Assembly: GCA_006384855.1 (NCBI GenBank)
Contig: VCJN01002489.1
Coordinates: 1 to 64,000 of the forward strand
Length of the DNA: 64,000 bases
Source of the DNA: Tetraselmis striata
Lineage: Eukaryota > Chlorophyta > Chlorodendrophyceae > Chlorodendrales > Chlorodendraceae
Reading direction: 5' to 3'
A program made the position numbers and the translations under genes. A model generated the notes under the pieces. It did no database searches. It had not been told where the DNA came from and saw only the letters and a list, made by a program, of their open reading frames with translations. Every line of letters starts with the position of its first letter. Positions within the stretch are counted from its first letter, which is position 1. Below, in pieces: positions 30,001 to 41,299 of this stretch.

Positions 30001-33000
30001 GTTGGTGGCCTCTGTGCGGTTGAGGTAGGAGGTGCCACTGCCGCTGATCTCCTCATTCCCCAGCTGGACGTAAAACATCATCGGCTTGGTGGGCACCGGC
30101 CACGGGAAGTTGACCGCCAGCTGGGTGCGCTCGCTCACAGTCACGCCGTTCTGCAGGCTGCCCTCGTAGAAGGTGTTTGAGGGGAACTCGGAGAGGCAGG
30201 GGTGCATGCGGTACTGCACCTGCAGAGATGGACGGGCCGGCATCGGCGCTGAGAGAATGGAGCTGCTGCAATGGTTTGAGCCACAGCCCCACAGCATTTT
30301 CTATACCACTGTGCGCCCATTGCAGCTGCGGCAACTGTTGCTGCCAAGTTAGCAATTATACATTGCTGCAAATTCCATGTGATGTGGCACCCTGACCCGA
30401 CCCTGGGCCTAGTGGCTATGGATGATGTCATCTAGCGACTTCGCAAGTGGAAAGGTCAATTCTACAGGACAACACCGCAGCATTACTATAACCACTGCCG
30501 TGTACAGGTGCCAGCGCGGTGAAAGAACGCTGCGCACAAGAGCCTGCCCTGCATGCAACAGGTCAAGCAAAGACAAAGCTAGCACATGTTCTTATAGCTT
30601 GCATGCAAGCACAACTCGAGGCATATAATAAGGGCTCTTAAGAGGTGCCTCCGCATCCATAATGCTACAGATACTAGCACTACCATCACAGCATCAGCAT
30701 CAACAAGTTCATGCGATGCGAAGAGGGACAGACAGAGATAGAGAGAGGGCGGCCTGCATAGCTGGAATGATGTGCTTGGCAAGTGCTATTCCTTCATGCA
30801 CTGCAGCTGCCGACACGGCAGTTGTGTGCTTACCTGCAGGCGGATTGGCTTGATTCCCAGCAGCACCAGGCGCTCAAAGAGCGACTGGCTGAGGCCGAGT
30901 TTGGCGGCCTGCTTGCACATGATAACCGGGCCCAGCTGGCAGTGGTCGCCCACCAGCACCACCTGCTTGGCGCCCATGACCATGGGGATGAGGCACTCCA
31001 CCTCCGTGGACTGCGTGGACTCATCAATCAGGACCTGGCGAAAGCGGAAGTTGGCCAGGCGAGGGTCGCCCGCGCCCACGTTGGTCGCGCACACCACGTC
31101 TGCGTTCTCCAGAATCTCCCGCTCCGCGAGCCGTCGCAGCGCATTGTACTTCTTCTCGTCTGCACTCGACAGCTCGCCCAGCTCGTCCTTCAGCTGCTGC
31201 AGCTTCTTCAGCTCCTGGCGCTCTGGCAGGTCCAGGTTGGCTACCTGTGCGTCACACACGGCTCGTGAAACCAGAGGCAGGAGTACACCTCAACTGAGTC
31301 TGCTGGATGCCTGGACGGCAAAGGGCAGTGGGAGGCGGCAGCACCTGGTAGTGCAGCGTGAGGTGCTCCACAGGGGACGCTACCGACTCGCGGCTCTTGG
31401 CGCAAAGGCGGACCACCTGGTACGGTGGGTGCAGGTTGCACACCATGTTGGAACATAAGACGTGGCAATCAAGAGCAGGCCGGGGGGGGGGGGGGGGGGG
31501 GGGGGGGGTCACGCAAAAAAGCAAGAAAGGGAGGGACGGAGGGCACCTTCAGGCCTGCCTGGTGGATCTTCTCTGCGAGCTGGTCGACGGCCACATTGGA
31601 AGGCGCCGACACCAGCACCTGCCCTTGTCCCATCTTGGAGAGGTGGTACACGATGGAGGCGGACGTCACGGTTTTGCCGGTGCCCGGAGGGCCCTGTCAC
31701 AGCCGGCATGTGCACAGCCAGCGTGAGCAAGGCAGACAGCGACGCTGGTAGAAGCTCTGACGCCGCGGCCAGAGGATGCGTGTACAGGGCAAAGAGGACT
31801 GGCGGAATGGAGTATTACTGGAAGGGTGAGAGGGGGAAAGGGACCTGGATGAGGCTGATGGGCTTCTGCAGCACCGCCTTGACAGCGTTGGTCTGCGAGT
31901 GGTTGAGCTCTGGCAGGCCTGGCACAGAGAAGCGGCGCGGCAGCTGCACCTTCAGCACAGGCTCCTCCACCTCATGGCCGCACAGCTTGTGGTACAGGTA
32001 GCCGCTCACGCTAGTCTCGTCCACTGCAAAGCACTTCATGGCCGCCTGCATGCGGTCAAACGAGGTGGACTTCCAAACAAAGTCCACCGAGAAGCCGGTC
32101 GTCACGTCCTGCGGCACCGCCTTGTGGCCGCGCAGTTCCAGCACCACCTCCTCCGCGGCTGTGAACTTTATGACTTGGCCAACAGCCTCCCACTTGGTGC
32201 CGCCCTCGCCAGCCGTGGCGTGCCTCAGCTGCAGCTCGTCGCCCGCCATCAGCCGCACGTCATTGTCCTCCTGCACGTTGTAACACCAAAGCGGGGCAGC
32301 GGCAATGGGGTTAGACCAAGAGGAGGCAATTCTTCCACCACCCGACCAGCCGCGATCCTGCCACAATGGGGCATAATGTCGTCACGGCCCTCCGCAAAGC
32401 ACTGCAGCGCTGCAGCACTTGCATTAGAAGGCGATCCGGGGTATATCCATGCATGTCATCACTGCGGCCAGATTGCCCTGCTAAGGGCCGAGAGGCCGTC
32501 ACAGCATTCCAGCGCAGGCACCCAGCCAGCACAGCAACCTGCCCGGCCCATCACCTGACCCGTGGAGGGGCAGCCCACCTTGGGGAACACAAAGTAGATT
32601 ATGCGCTTCTTGTTGAGCCCCACGTCCCAGCGCACCGTGATGTTATCACGGCCCTGCTTCTCCTTCATCTCCTACGGGAGCGGTGTGCCGGCTGTGTCAG
32701 CCCACAAGGTGCATCTGATACTTGTGACGACCTCGCGGTGACTTCATGCCTGCCTACTGGGAACATGCGCGGCCCCATCGTGCGCACCTTGTCATACTTG
32801 GCCTCCATGTCCACCAGCGGCCCAAAGGCGTTTTGATACTGATACGCATCGTCATAGGTGAGCACCACCGGCAGCGGCTCCTCGTCCTCCTGCTTGAGCT
32901 TGATCTTGCCGATGTCGTCCACCGTCGCGTCAGGGTTGGTCTTCCAAAGCTCCTCCAGCGCCACAATGTCCTGCGACTTGATGTGGCGCGCGCGCAGCAC

Positions 33001-33430
33001 CTCTTGCTCGCTGGGGATCTTGACCAGCCAGGACAGGAAGCAGCGGTCCTCGATCAGCGGCTGCCACTGGCTCATGTCCAGGTTGAGCTCCTTGATGCCC
33101 GGCGCGTTGGCGGGGTGGTCGCGGCACAGCAGCACCACAGTGTTCTCCGACTTGACGGGCACAAAGCCTAGCACAAACGCGTTGCGGCACGCGCATGAAT
33201 AGCACTCCAGCAGCGTCTCACCCAGCGGACTGTCCCGGTGCAGGCAGACCTCCTTGTTCTTCGACCGCACCTGCGCGGCAGCTCACCCCGTTCAGAAACA
33301 ACCGCGCTTTGCTATCGTGGCACAGGGGGGGGGATCGAGGCGGAGCATCTGTGCGCGGTCCCTCTCTTGACTGGCTGGCGGGTGGGGAGAGCGTTTGGTT
33401 GCTTTCTGTCTGGTGTGAGAGCGCTGCTCT

Positions 33431-33469
<39 letters not shown>

Positions 33470-34434
33470 CTGCGGGACACTTGCCAGATGGTTGACCATG
33501 CACGAGGCGGATGAGTTTATGCGGGCGTTGCAGAACCACTTGCTGGTTGTCACGCACTTGGCCACGCTGGCTGGGTTGTGGATGCCGCAGTAGCTGCATT
33601 GGCAGAGGGGGGAGCCCGGGGGGGGGCGGGGGGGGGGGGGCGGGGGGGCTGCCTGTCAATGCCCCATTAGTCTGGGGCAAAGATCAAGAAATTGGGGAGG
33701 ACGTGGCAGGGTGGGTGAAAGGGGGCTCACGCGCAGGCATGCTCGGGGAGTTCCTTGCCCTGCCCATCCGCAGGCTCCTCATCAAAGTTGTCCTGAAACT
33801 CGAGGTCCTGCATGCCCAGCCCCAGGCTGTTGATGCCAGAAGCAGCAGCATCTACGCCGCGTGCCTGCAGGCCAGCACTTGGTCTCAGGAGGGGCAGTCT
33901 GCCTCAGGCGGGGCAGCCTATGCCCCCCCCCCCCCCCCCCCCGCCGCCGCCTCCGCGCGCGTGTCCTGCCCTCCTTTCCATCTCATGCCCCTCATAAGAT
34001 GCCTTGGACTTAATAGACTCCAGGCATGAGGGAGCAGTAGCTGCCGGATGCGCATAATACAGCCACAGCAGTTGGCCGGAGCAGGACAGGCAGAAGGCAG
34101 ATAGGCTGAAGGATGAGGAATGATGGAAAGGTGGCGGCGGCAGGCGCGCGCGCGGGGGGGGTTGTGGGGGGAGGGAGGATACCGCGAGGGGATCCAGAGA
34201 CTCCGGCCAGCCGCCATGCTGCTGGCTCTGCCCGCCCGGCGCGCTCGGATCAGTGAACTGCAGGTACGCGCTATCGTCGTACTCCGAGCCCTGGGTGGCA
34301 AAGTCCAGGAAGCTGTACTGCCCCGCGCCCACGTCGCCGCCAAAATCGCCTTGAGTGGCCCTCCCTCCCGACTGGGTGAAGCGCCCCGCTTGGGTGGCCG
34401 CCTGCGTGGCGGGCTGCTGCGAGGATGAGTGCAT
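27063..34434 (-). CDS. UPF1: UPF1/RENT1 RNA helicase, 14 exons
   Basis: The ATP-dependent SF1 helicase of nonsense-mediated mRNA decay. Exons (minus): 34434-34183, 33864-33731, 33593-33485, 33270-32788, 32671-32579, 32270-31845, 31693-31547, 31416-31345, 31244-30834, 30219-29981, 29872-29665, 29518-29309, 28427-28065, 27623-27063; 3708 nt, about 1235 residues, in phase throughout. TQ-rich N-terminus; CH zinc domain from residue ~126 (HACAYCGIHNP) through [12 protein letters not shown]; 1B region; Walker A GPPGTGKT at 500-507; motif [39 protein letters not shown]. The C-terminus is rich in TQ and SQ ([22 protein letters not shown]), as expected for kinase-regulated UPF1. Introns 3 and 11 are GC-AG. 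The last exon may instead splice at the GTTGGG after SQ; its end at 27063 is the least certain part. Confidence 0.93.
27880..28023. repeat. Dispersed intronic repeat, copy 1
   Basis: About 145 bp in UPF1 intron 13 that aligns with 30503-30645 in intron 9: both start GTACAGGTG and both contain TTGCATGCAAGC(C/A)CAA(A/C) and ATAAGGGCTCT(A/T)A. Identity is moderate. The function and class (SINE or MITE) are unknown. Confidence 0.5.
30503..30645. repeat. Dispersed intronic repeat, copy 2
   Basis: Partner of 27880-28023, same orientation, in UPF1 intron 9, which is unusually long (614 bp) for this gene, probably because of this insertion. Confidence 0.5.
33431..33469. repeat. Homopolymer G/C tract in UPF1 intron 3
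   Basis: An uninterrupted run of about 39 G on the plus strand, that is poly-C in the UPF1 sense strand, starting about 15 bases after the donor of intron 3. Similar but shorter runs occur in UPF1 introns 2, 7, 12 and 13 and Derlin introns 3, 4 and 5. Confidence 0.9.
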
Positions 34435-35505
34435 CTTATTAGCGGCTCAGTAGAAGCCCGCGCGTGGGGCCCTCCCGCTGGACTTGCGGGGGCGCCCACG
34501 GTTACAGCCGCCGCCGACACGAGGATAGAAAACTGTGAAGAGGCCTGCGTGTGTTATAAAACAGCTCGCGCATCGACGCCACGTCTGCTGGCCTGGGAGG
34601 GTGGGAGTGGAAAGGTGGGGGGGAGAGGGGCAGGTTGAGGGGTGGGGGCGGGAGTCCGTGCTCGCGGAATTATTTCATTCGGTATATTCGCTGCTGAGAG
34701 CGGATGTCGGCATCTGGGGGTACCTGTACCCGTAGTTAACTACCAGCACCAGCATACCGGATGATACAGCACTACGATAATGCTGCCGACGATGATGAAC
34801 GACGATGAGATAGCGACCTTTTCACGACCTTTTATTAACAGAGCTGGAGCGGGGCTGCTACAACAAGCACGCGAAAAAAATAGAAAACAAGCACGCGGCC
34901 ACACCCTGTAAAAATACCATTCAATCGGCTTTTTTTAGAACTCGGAGCTGATATCGAAAAGTCTCAAACTGTCTGTATCTTTTCTCAGCTGCGTGTTGAG
35001 CTCATCATGTATGATTTATGCGAGGACAGAATCCTTGTAATCGGGCGGTCGTCCTTTTTACTGTAGTTTGCTGCTGCTCGTCTGTGAGTCGTATGGTCCT
35101 GTGTGACCGGACCGCCCCTCTCCTTTATTTGCGCCTGAGTTAAAACCTGGACGCTTCGAACCAGAACCGCATCGAAGACAGTGCACCGTAGCGGACCGTC
35201 ACGCACGGCCGTGGCGTCGCAAGATAATTCGGACATCCGGCCGCTACGCCGGCATCAGGCGACGCAGCTTGAAGGCGCATCGACCTCGCGATGGCGTAGG
35301 CGTCGCCCGTTTGTGGTGGGCTGTTGAGAGGCGTCGGAAATCGGATAGTTAATGACAGACGGCGACTATCGCGACGAAATTCGCGAAAGTGGCGGCCCCG
35401 TACGTCTAGACTGAGTTGAAATTTCATTCGGTGTTGCGACCATTTTAGCGCTGTTTTGACCCCCATTAACGTTAAATGGGTCTGAATAATCCGAGTAACG
35501 TATTA
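34435..35505. other. Intergenic, upstream of UPF1
   Basis: Contains the UPF1 5' region; no TATA box or other motif that I can support. Short frames on both strands are not convincing. It ends at the left terminal inverted repeat of Harbinger element 1. Confidence 0.4.
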
Positions 35506-35665
35506 CGGGGTATTCGCGGCAAATTGGAGAGGATTTTGGAGTGGCACGTCAGCATCCCCGCTCCACGTAAGCGTGTACACCCTCGCGTTCGCCAAAATTG
35601 GAGAGGCTGGCCTCTCCAATTTGGCGCGATATCGGAGAGGCGCGACCAAGTTGGAGAGGCGTTAG
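35506..35665. repeat. Harbinger 1 left TIR and subterminal repeats
   Basis: Terminal inverted repeat followed by several GGAGAGG motifs in both orientations (35525, 35600, inverse 35611, 35634, 35652). The pair around 35599-35622 forms a stem, AATTGGAGAGG / CCTCTCCAATT with a CTGG loop. These may be transposase-binding sites. Confidence 0.6.
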
Positions 35666-35937
35666 CAACCGGTGATTTCAAATTGGGCTGGCGGATCCCC
35701 GTCCTGCTGTCACGGCCCGCGCATCCTCTTTCCCGCGTTTCAAAAACCGGCCCATCACCTCATCCTTGCAGCGACTACCCTATTCGCACGCCCCTCCGGT
35801 GCCGCCTGACTATGGCGGGCATAGACGAAGTCCCCACGACTGAGGGGGCGAAGGCTACCGCAGTACCCTCGCTAGAATGGAAGCGCCGGTGGGAGCGGGG
35901 CGTGGAGTGGATCTCGCTCGGCGCTGATGCACGCGGC

Positions 35938-35949
35938 GGGTGCCGCGGA
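35938..35949. repeat. 12-bp target duplication, left
   Basis: GGGTGCCGCGGA, identical to 39343-39354. Target-site duplication of the nested non-LTR-type element. Confidence 0.85.
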
Positions 35950-38900
35950 AATTGAAATTGAAATTGAAATTAGTTACAACGTCTAGTCTGCTGCATCCGC
36001 TCGCTTAGACTGAGTTGTTCTCAGGACCTGCTATCTCTAACCACAGTGGGGAACACGAAGTGTTATCACAGTTCAAGCTACCGGCCATCCTCCAATGTTT
36101 CCTAGCCCCTCCTCCTTCCAGTGGGCTATAGCTAAGGCAGCAGCGCCCCCCTGTTGTCCCTACCTAAGTCAGGCCTATCCCATCCAGAGCTCAGCAGGCA
36201 AGCTGAGGCAGCCGAAGCGTCCCGCCTACAGCTACCAAGGTATGATGGGGGAAGGGGGCTGACCAGAATAGCTATGTGGTGCTCAGTATTTATGCACCGC
36301 TGAGCCGGCTAATATGATTGGTGGGGGCTGCGATGCCCTCCAACATGGCATAGGGTGGGTGTTGCTTGTGGTGGTGGTGGGAGTCAGACTGTGTGCTCGG
36401 GGTGTGTGGTGAGTTCCGGGTGTGTGTTGGTGTGTGAGCTACACCGGGCACAGGGTTAGTGGTGGGCGGTGTTCTTGAGTCAGCTAGCTGGGTTGTTGCT
36501 GCATTGGCTCGCTCAGCAGCTTACTAGTGTGAGCTGCTGGCCGGTTGGTCAGCTTCATCGTATGTTTCCCAATCGATGTCTGAGCCGCGTGTGCCAGAGA
36601 GGCGTGGCTTGCTCCTGCTGCGGTTGCAGATGGCGCCGTCTGAGCGGCTGCGGCCCCTGGGCTGCTTCTTCTTAAGTTGAACTGTTGTGGCTGTCTTGCC
36701 CTTGCTTGCTGGGGTGGGCTGGCTGGGGTGGCGCTCCAGCTGGATGGAGATGCGCTGTGGTCTGCTCAGCTGGTGGGAGTCCGCTGTGAGGCTGGCCAGG
36801 TTGGCGGCTATTGTGGGTTTGCTGGCAGGAGAGGATTGGGCGAGCAGCTCTTTGGCTGCGGTGATGAGGTGGTGTAGTTTTGCCAGTCTCTCTGTTGTGC
36901 CATTGGGTGTACCCTCCCGGAATGTGCGGTGCACTGTTGAGCGCTGGGGGGAATCGAGGGATATGTCTGCCGGACCTAGTGTCTCTGCTGCCTCGCCCTG
37001 GGTGGTGTCCACCTCCATGGCGCTGTCGTTCTCCTCGTAGTTGAGCTCCAATTCCTCCTCGTTGTCCGCATGTGCTCCAGTCGTGGCAGTGGCCGCCGGG
37101 GCTGTGGTTGTAGGCGCAGGGGCTGGGGGGGCTGCTCCGGGGGCTCGCTCCGTTACAGCTCCTCGCTGGTCGATGGCTGCCACTGCGTCCGCAACCGCTC
37201 CGCGTCGGTGGGACGTGCTCGAACCCTTGGGGGGGAGCGTCGCGGACCAGGGGTGCGGTATGTGCTGCTGGGGTCGCTGGATGAGGCAGTGCGATTGGGC
37301 CTGCCGGTGGCGGGGCTGCGGATGTGTCGGCAGGGTGCCTCTCGGCTGGTGCCGGAGCTGGCGCGGCCTTGATCTTCCCGCACGTTGTCGACACTGTCTT
37401 GCGCCATTGCTCTGTTCTGTCGGTGATGCTGGTGCCACCAATGATACTGTGGTGGTGGGCGGTCAGCTGCAGCGTGAGGGTGTAGATGGGGCGTCCGGTG
37501 GCTCGTAGGGCGAGGGACGCGGGGGCGGTCTTCCGGGGCTTCTTACGCATGCCTATCGCAGTTCGTCGGATCTGGTTGTGGCCAGTGTTGCCACCCAGTT
37601 CTCCCGCGTCGCGGATTGTCTGGCTGAAGGGGTGGATGAGCAACTCCGAGGGGTCGAACTCGGGCTCCGTGAGGTAGATGACGATCCAGCGCAGGCGTAT
37701 CGCCCGCAGTAGTAGTGCGACGGGTGAGGTGAGGGCCACTGCCAGGCGCAGGGTGTCCGCGAACTCCTCGTCTTCTTTGCCGAGGGAGATGGCGCAGAGG
37801 TTGTTGTCCCCCACGCGCAACAGTGTCGGCTCGGTGTGGTAGTGGTGCATCTCGACGCCAGCAGCTGTCATGGTGTATGTCAACCATTGTGCGTGGTGCA
37901 GCTCCGGGGGTGTGTTGGTGCGCTGGCTGATGGTGGCCGCGATGGCCTCCGCTAGCTTCTCCACCGTCGGCATCTCTAGGTTGGCCAGGGGGGCGGTGCA
38001 GATCGCCTTGGCCGTCAACGCGCATCGGAAGAACTGTTTGGACAGCGCCGGGGGCAGTACTCCTAGGAGCGGGGTGGTGGGCCGGTCCTCGCGGTCCTCG
38101 CTGTGTTCGACTGTGACTTGGATCACTGCTCGGCCCTGCGACTGGTCGCCAAACGGCAGCGCCAGTACCGCGTCGCGGCACACATCCTGTAGTAGACGCG
38201 CCGCTTCGGGATCGAGGAGTTCGAGGCGAAACGAGCCTGCCGAGCGGCGGGCTTTCCATATATCTCGGACTTCCATGAGGGCCAGTAGTGGTGTGCGGGT
38301 CGGGGGGCAGATGACGGCGTCGTCTGCGTCTGTGTCGGCCTCATACTCGGCCCGGGCTCTCATTCCGGCGAGTGCCAGGACGTCCGCCGGTGTCGCCGCT
38401 GGTTGGTCTGCCGCCGCTTCGCATGGCTGGGGTTGGTCGTATGCTGGGAGAAGGCCCTCCGCCAGGCGCAGCCACATGTCGGCCTCCGTGAGGCCTCTGA
38501 ACGAAGGGGAGCGAAGCCACACCTGGTGTACCGGGCGTTCGATGTCGTCGAGGTGTGGTGCTCCGAGCAGGCGGGTGGAGCAGCGGCGGCCCTGGCGGTC
38601 GAGGATCGCTGTGCCTTCTCCTGTCCATTGGGTCTGTAGAACGCTCTCGGCTGTGTCTGTGCGGGCCAGTCGCATGATGACTGACCCTGTGGTGGTGGGG
38701 AGCCTAGTGCCCATCGGTCCAGCGGTGTCGGCGGCGGCTGGCTTGGGGGGGCGGCGGGTCACCACCCTGACGTCTGCTGGTAGGATTTGAACGCCGATTT
38801 TGGGGCTGAGGGTGCGGATCAGGTTCGTCACAGTCCGGCTGCGCGACTCCTCGTCCATGGCTTGGTGCTGGGCCACCAGATCGCCGAACAGTAGGGCCAC

Positions 38901-39342
38901 ATGGGGGGCGTCGTCCGTACCGGCGGGGAGGCCGGTCAGAAGTAGGTGAGATGGGCGTTGCATCACGAGTACGTGGCGGCGGGTTGCTGGTGCGAGTTGG
39001 GTGCCTCCGAAATTTTTTGCGATGGCGACCGTTTGGATCGCTGGTTGTTGCACTCCGCCGCCTCGGAGTGCGGCCAGGAAGGTGCCGGCTCCGGCGTCCT
39101 GTTGCTTCTCAGGGTTGTCTGTTTCCATGCTGGCTGTTGTGGTGTCCTCCTGGAAGGCCTGATCTTCGCGCCGCTGTGGGCGCATGCCGTCAGTTGGCCT
39201 GGTGGTGGGTCGTCCGGTCGTCGGACGATCCGCCGTTTCACAGGAGGATCACGCTACCAGTACCAGCAGCCGCGCCCGCTCGCCCGGATTCAGTACATAC
39301 GCAGTACTTCGCCCATTGTTAAGGGCCGGCTGGAAAGTGAGA
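35950..39342 (-). mobile_element. Non-LTR-type insertion, single ORF, AATTTC tail
   Basis: A 3.39-kb minus-strand element. Its 3' end is a tail of about four AATTTC units (35950-35973) directly against the target duplication, and a perfect 12-bp duplication flanks it, the marks of target-primed reverse transcription. It holds one long ORF and a 3' UTR of about 570 bp, but no endonuclease or reverse transcriptase. It appears complete at the 5' end, about 157 bp before the ORF start. It is best described as a non-autonomous LINE-like element that encodes only an ORF1-like protein. Confidence 0.75.
36524..39185 (-). CDS. Unknown ORF1-like protein of the nested element
   Basis: Starts at ATG 39185 (MRPQRREDQAFQ) and runs about 650 codons in one frame, then, near 37220, the sensible reading moves to the next frame and ends at 36524 (WETYDEADQPASSSH). 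The total would be about 890 residues. The N-terminal third has HVLVMQRPSHLLLTGLP and a charged region; the middle has FRLELLDPEAARLLQD and LRAIRLRWIVIYLTEPEFD; the C-terminus is acidic (NEEELELNYEEND) and then Ser/Arg/Lys-rich. No zinc knuckle, RT, endonuclease or helicase motif is visible. By position it should be the RNA-binding protein of the element, but I recognise no domain. Confidence 0.5.
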
Positions 39343-39354
39343 GGGTGCCGCGGA
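39343..39354. repeat. 12-bp target duplication, right
   Basis: GGGTGCCGCGGA, identical to 35938-35949. Confidence 0.85.
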
Positions 39355-41299
39355 TATCTACGACTACTGGAAGGCGGACAATCAACACGGGAAGAAGGGC
39401 AAGCTGCAAGACAAGCTGCGAAAGGAAATAAGGCAGTTTCGCCTTGACTCGGTACGGCGGTCTTGCCCGAGGGGCGGGTGCTGGTCAAGCGCGTCGAGCA
39501 GATCATCCGCGCCTGGTCGGCTGGTGATGCTCGAAAGAGCAAGAACGGCCTGAACTGCAGCATGTGGCAGGCGTTGTTGCCGCAGCTGTGCACGGAGGAT
39601 GAGTTGCAGAAGGGCGAGGCAGGGTACAAGCAGTGGTCGGAGCTGCGAGAGTACCTCTTCCTGGTGGGCTGGGTCGGGGCCGATCTGCCGGACGGCCATC
39701 CGCTGCAGCCGGATGATGCCGTCACCGAGACGGTGGAGGGATACCTGGAGCTGTTGCCCAAGTTTCCGGAGGCTCTCGCGAAGCTGGACGGCAACGCGGA
39801 GACCGCAGACAAGGGGAAGAAGAAAAAAGCTAAGGAGGGAGCTATGAAGGATGCTCACGGCCTGGCGATTGAGCGGTGAGTTGGAGCTGCCGATGCTGTG
39901 TATGTGCTGCTGTCTTCCCACACTTTCCGGTTCTGATTTACTGCCATTTCTCCCCTTTTGCAGACTGGCGCAAAGCTTACGCAATCGCTGTAATAATTTG
40001 CAGGCTATGCGGGGCGCTGCAGATGGCCAAAGCATAGTCAGTAGCGCTGATGAGGCACCCAGTGGCTATGATTCGGACGAGCTGCCGGACAAGCTGCCTG
40101 TGTCTCCGGACGTCGCTGACGTCATACAGCTTAGTGCGGAGGAGAAGGAGCAGCGGGAGCTATGCACATGGCCCTCTTTTGCTTCCCCGCCCCTTCTATT
40201 TCCTGGCTGCACGGAGCTGCCGGAGCCGTGGAGCTTTTTGGACTTCAAAGAGCTAGGTGAGCGAGGACGCTGAGGTCACTTGGGCGCGGGATGTGAAGAT
40301 GCTGATGGCGTGCATTATCTTGCAGCATCAGGAGGGCGGCACCGGCGCAACGGACGAGCGAGGCTGGCATGGGCTGCCTCCATGACATGCTGGAGGCAGC
40401 GGAGCGGCTGCTGCATTTCCCCCACATGCATATGCTGGATGACGGCGGGCCATCTGTGAGGGGGAATGAGGCATGTGCCGACCGCCTCAGCAGTACTTCT
40501 AGGCCCGCAGGAAGGAGGTGGAGCGTCTAATCGGAGTGCTAAGATTGATGAGGAGCGGGTGCAAGCCGTAAAGTATGCTGGCATGGCCATAGCCGGTAAC
40601 GCCCTCCGCGTGCGCGACAAAAGGTGAGGCCATGTGCCACTGCATGCGCTATGCATGGTAATTCATGTGTAGCTGCTGGATATGTAATGCAAGTTTGCCC
40701 CCCCCCCCCGCCCCCCCTCTCCCCCAATATAATGTTGTAGAAGCATAAATAAAACTCCGGAGCGGGCACAGCAATACTAAGAAGCTGTGGATGCGGCAAA
40801 GGCTGAGCATGCGGAGATGGTGCTTGAGGCACGCAGCAAGAAGCCAACGCGGAGGGCTTCGGGGGGATCTACTAGCAGCAGGCGCCCATCAAGTAAGTAT
40901 GACCTGTCCAATGTTGCTATCATGCTGGAGACAGCGATGCTGCCGGATATGCGCAAGTACATGAAGAAGGATGAAGAGAGGGGCGAGCGGTAGATATAAT
41001 TGTTGACCGAGATACGACATGGCATGAAGGGCCTAGCAGAGGCGCAGAAATAAATAGCAACAGGCCATAAGGATATGACAGCGGCACATGAGCGCATGTG
41101 CAACATTCAGAACCAGAGAGGGACATTGCTTGGCATGATGATACAACAGATGCAGAAGGGAAAAGGGAACTAGAGTAGATATGTAATTACATTCTTCGTT
41201 GTTGTTGAATTTAATTCGCAAATGGGAAAATCCAGATAGAGACATGATGTTGCATTGGCAATTGCTGTGAAAGCAGCGGCAATATGGAAACTACACAGT

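Larger units (their letters stand above)
35811..40993 (+). pseudogene. Harbinger Myb/SANT-like accessory gene, split
   Basis: The DNA-binding partner protein of Harbinger transposases. Its 5' end (35811-35937, MAGIDEVPTTEGAKATAVP and on) is separated from the rest by the nested element. After 39355 the sequence reads IYDYWKADNQHGKKGK... and then, in another frame (39463-39879), a Myb_DNA-bind_3-like domain: KNGLNCSMWQALLP, WSELREYLFLVGW, VEGYLELLPKFPEALAKLDG. Introns are visible at about 39879-39962 and 40255-40325 (GTGAG...TTGCAG), with further coding pieces to the stop at 40991-40993 (KYMKKDEERGER). Frame changes before and after the insertion show that it is not functional as it stands. 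Confidence 0.5.

Noticed and set aside
37870-38790. 306-codon plus-strand frame opposite the nested element's ORF
   Set aside because: Shadow of the minus-strand ORF, which has the start, orientation and tail consistent with the element.
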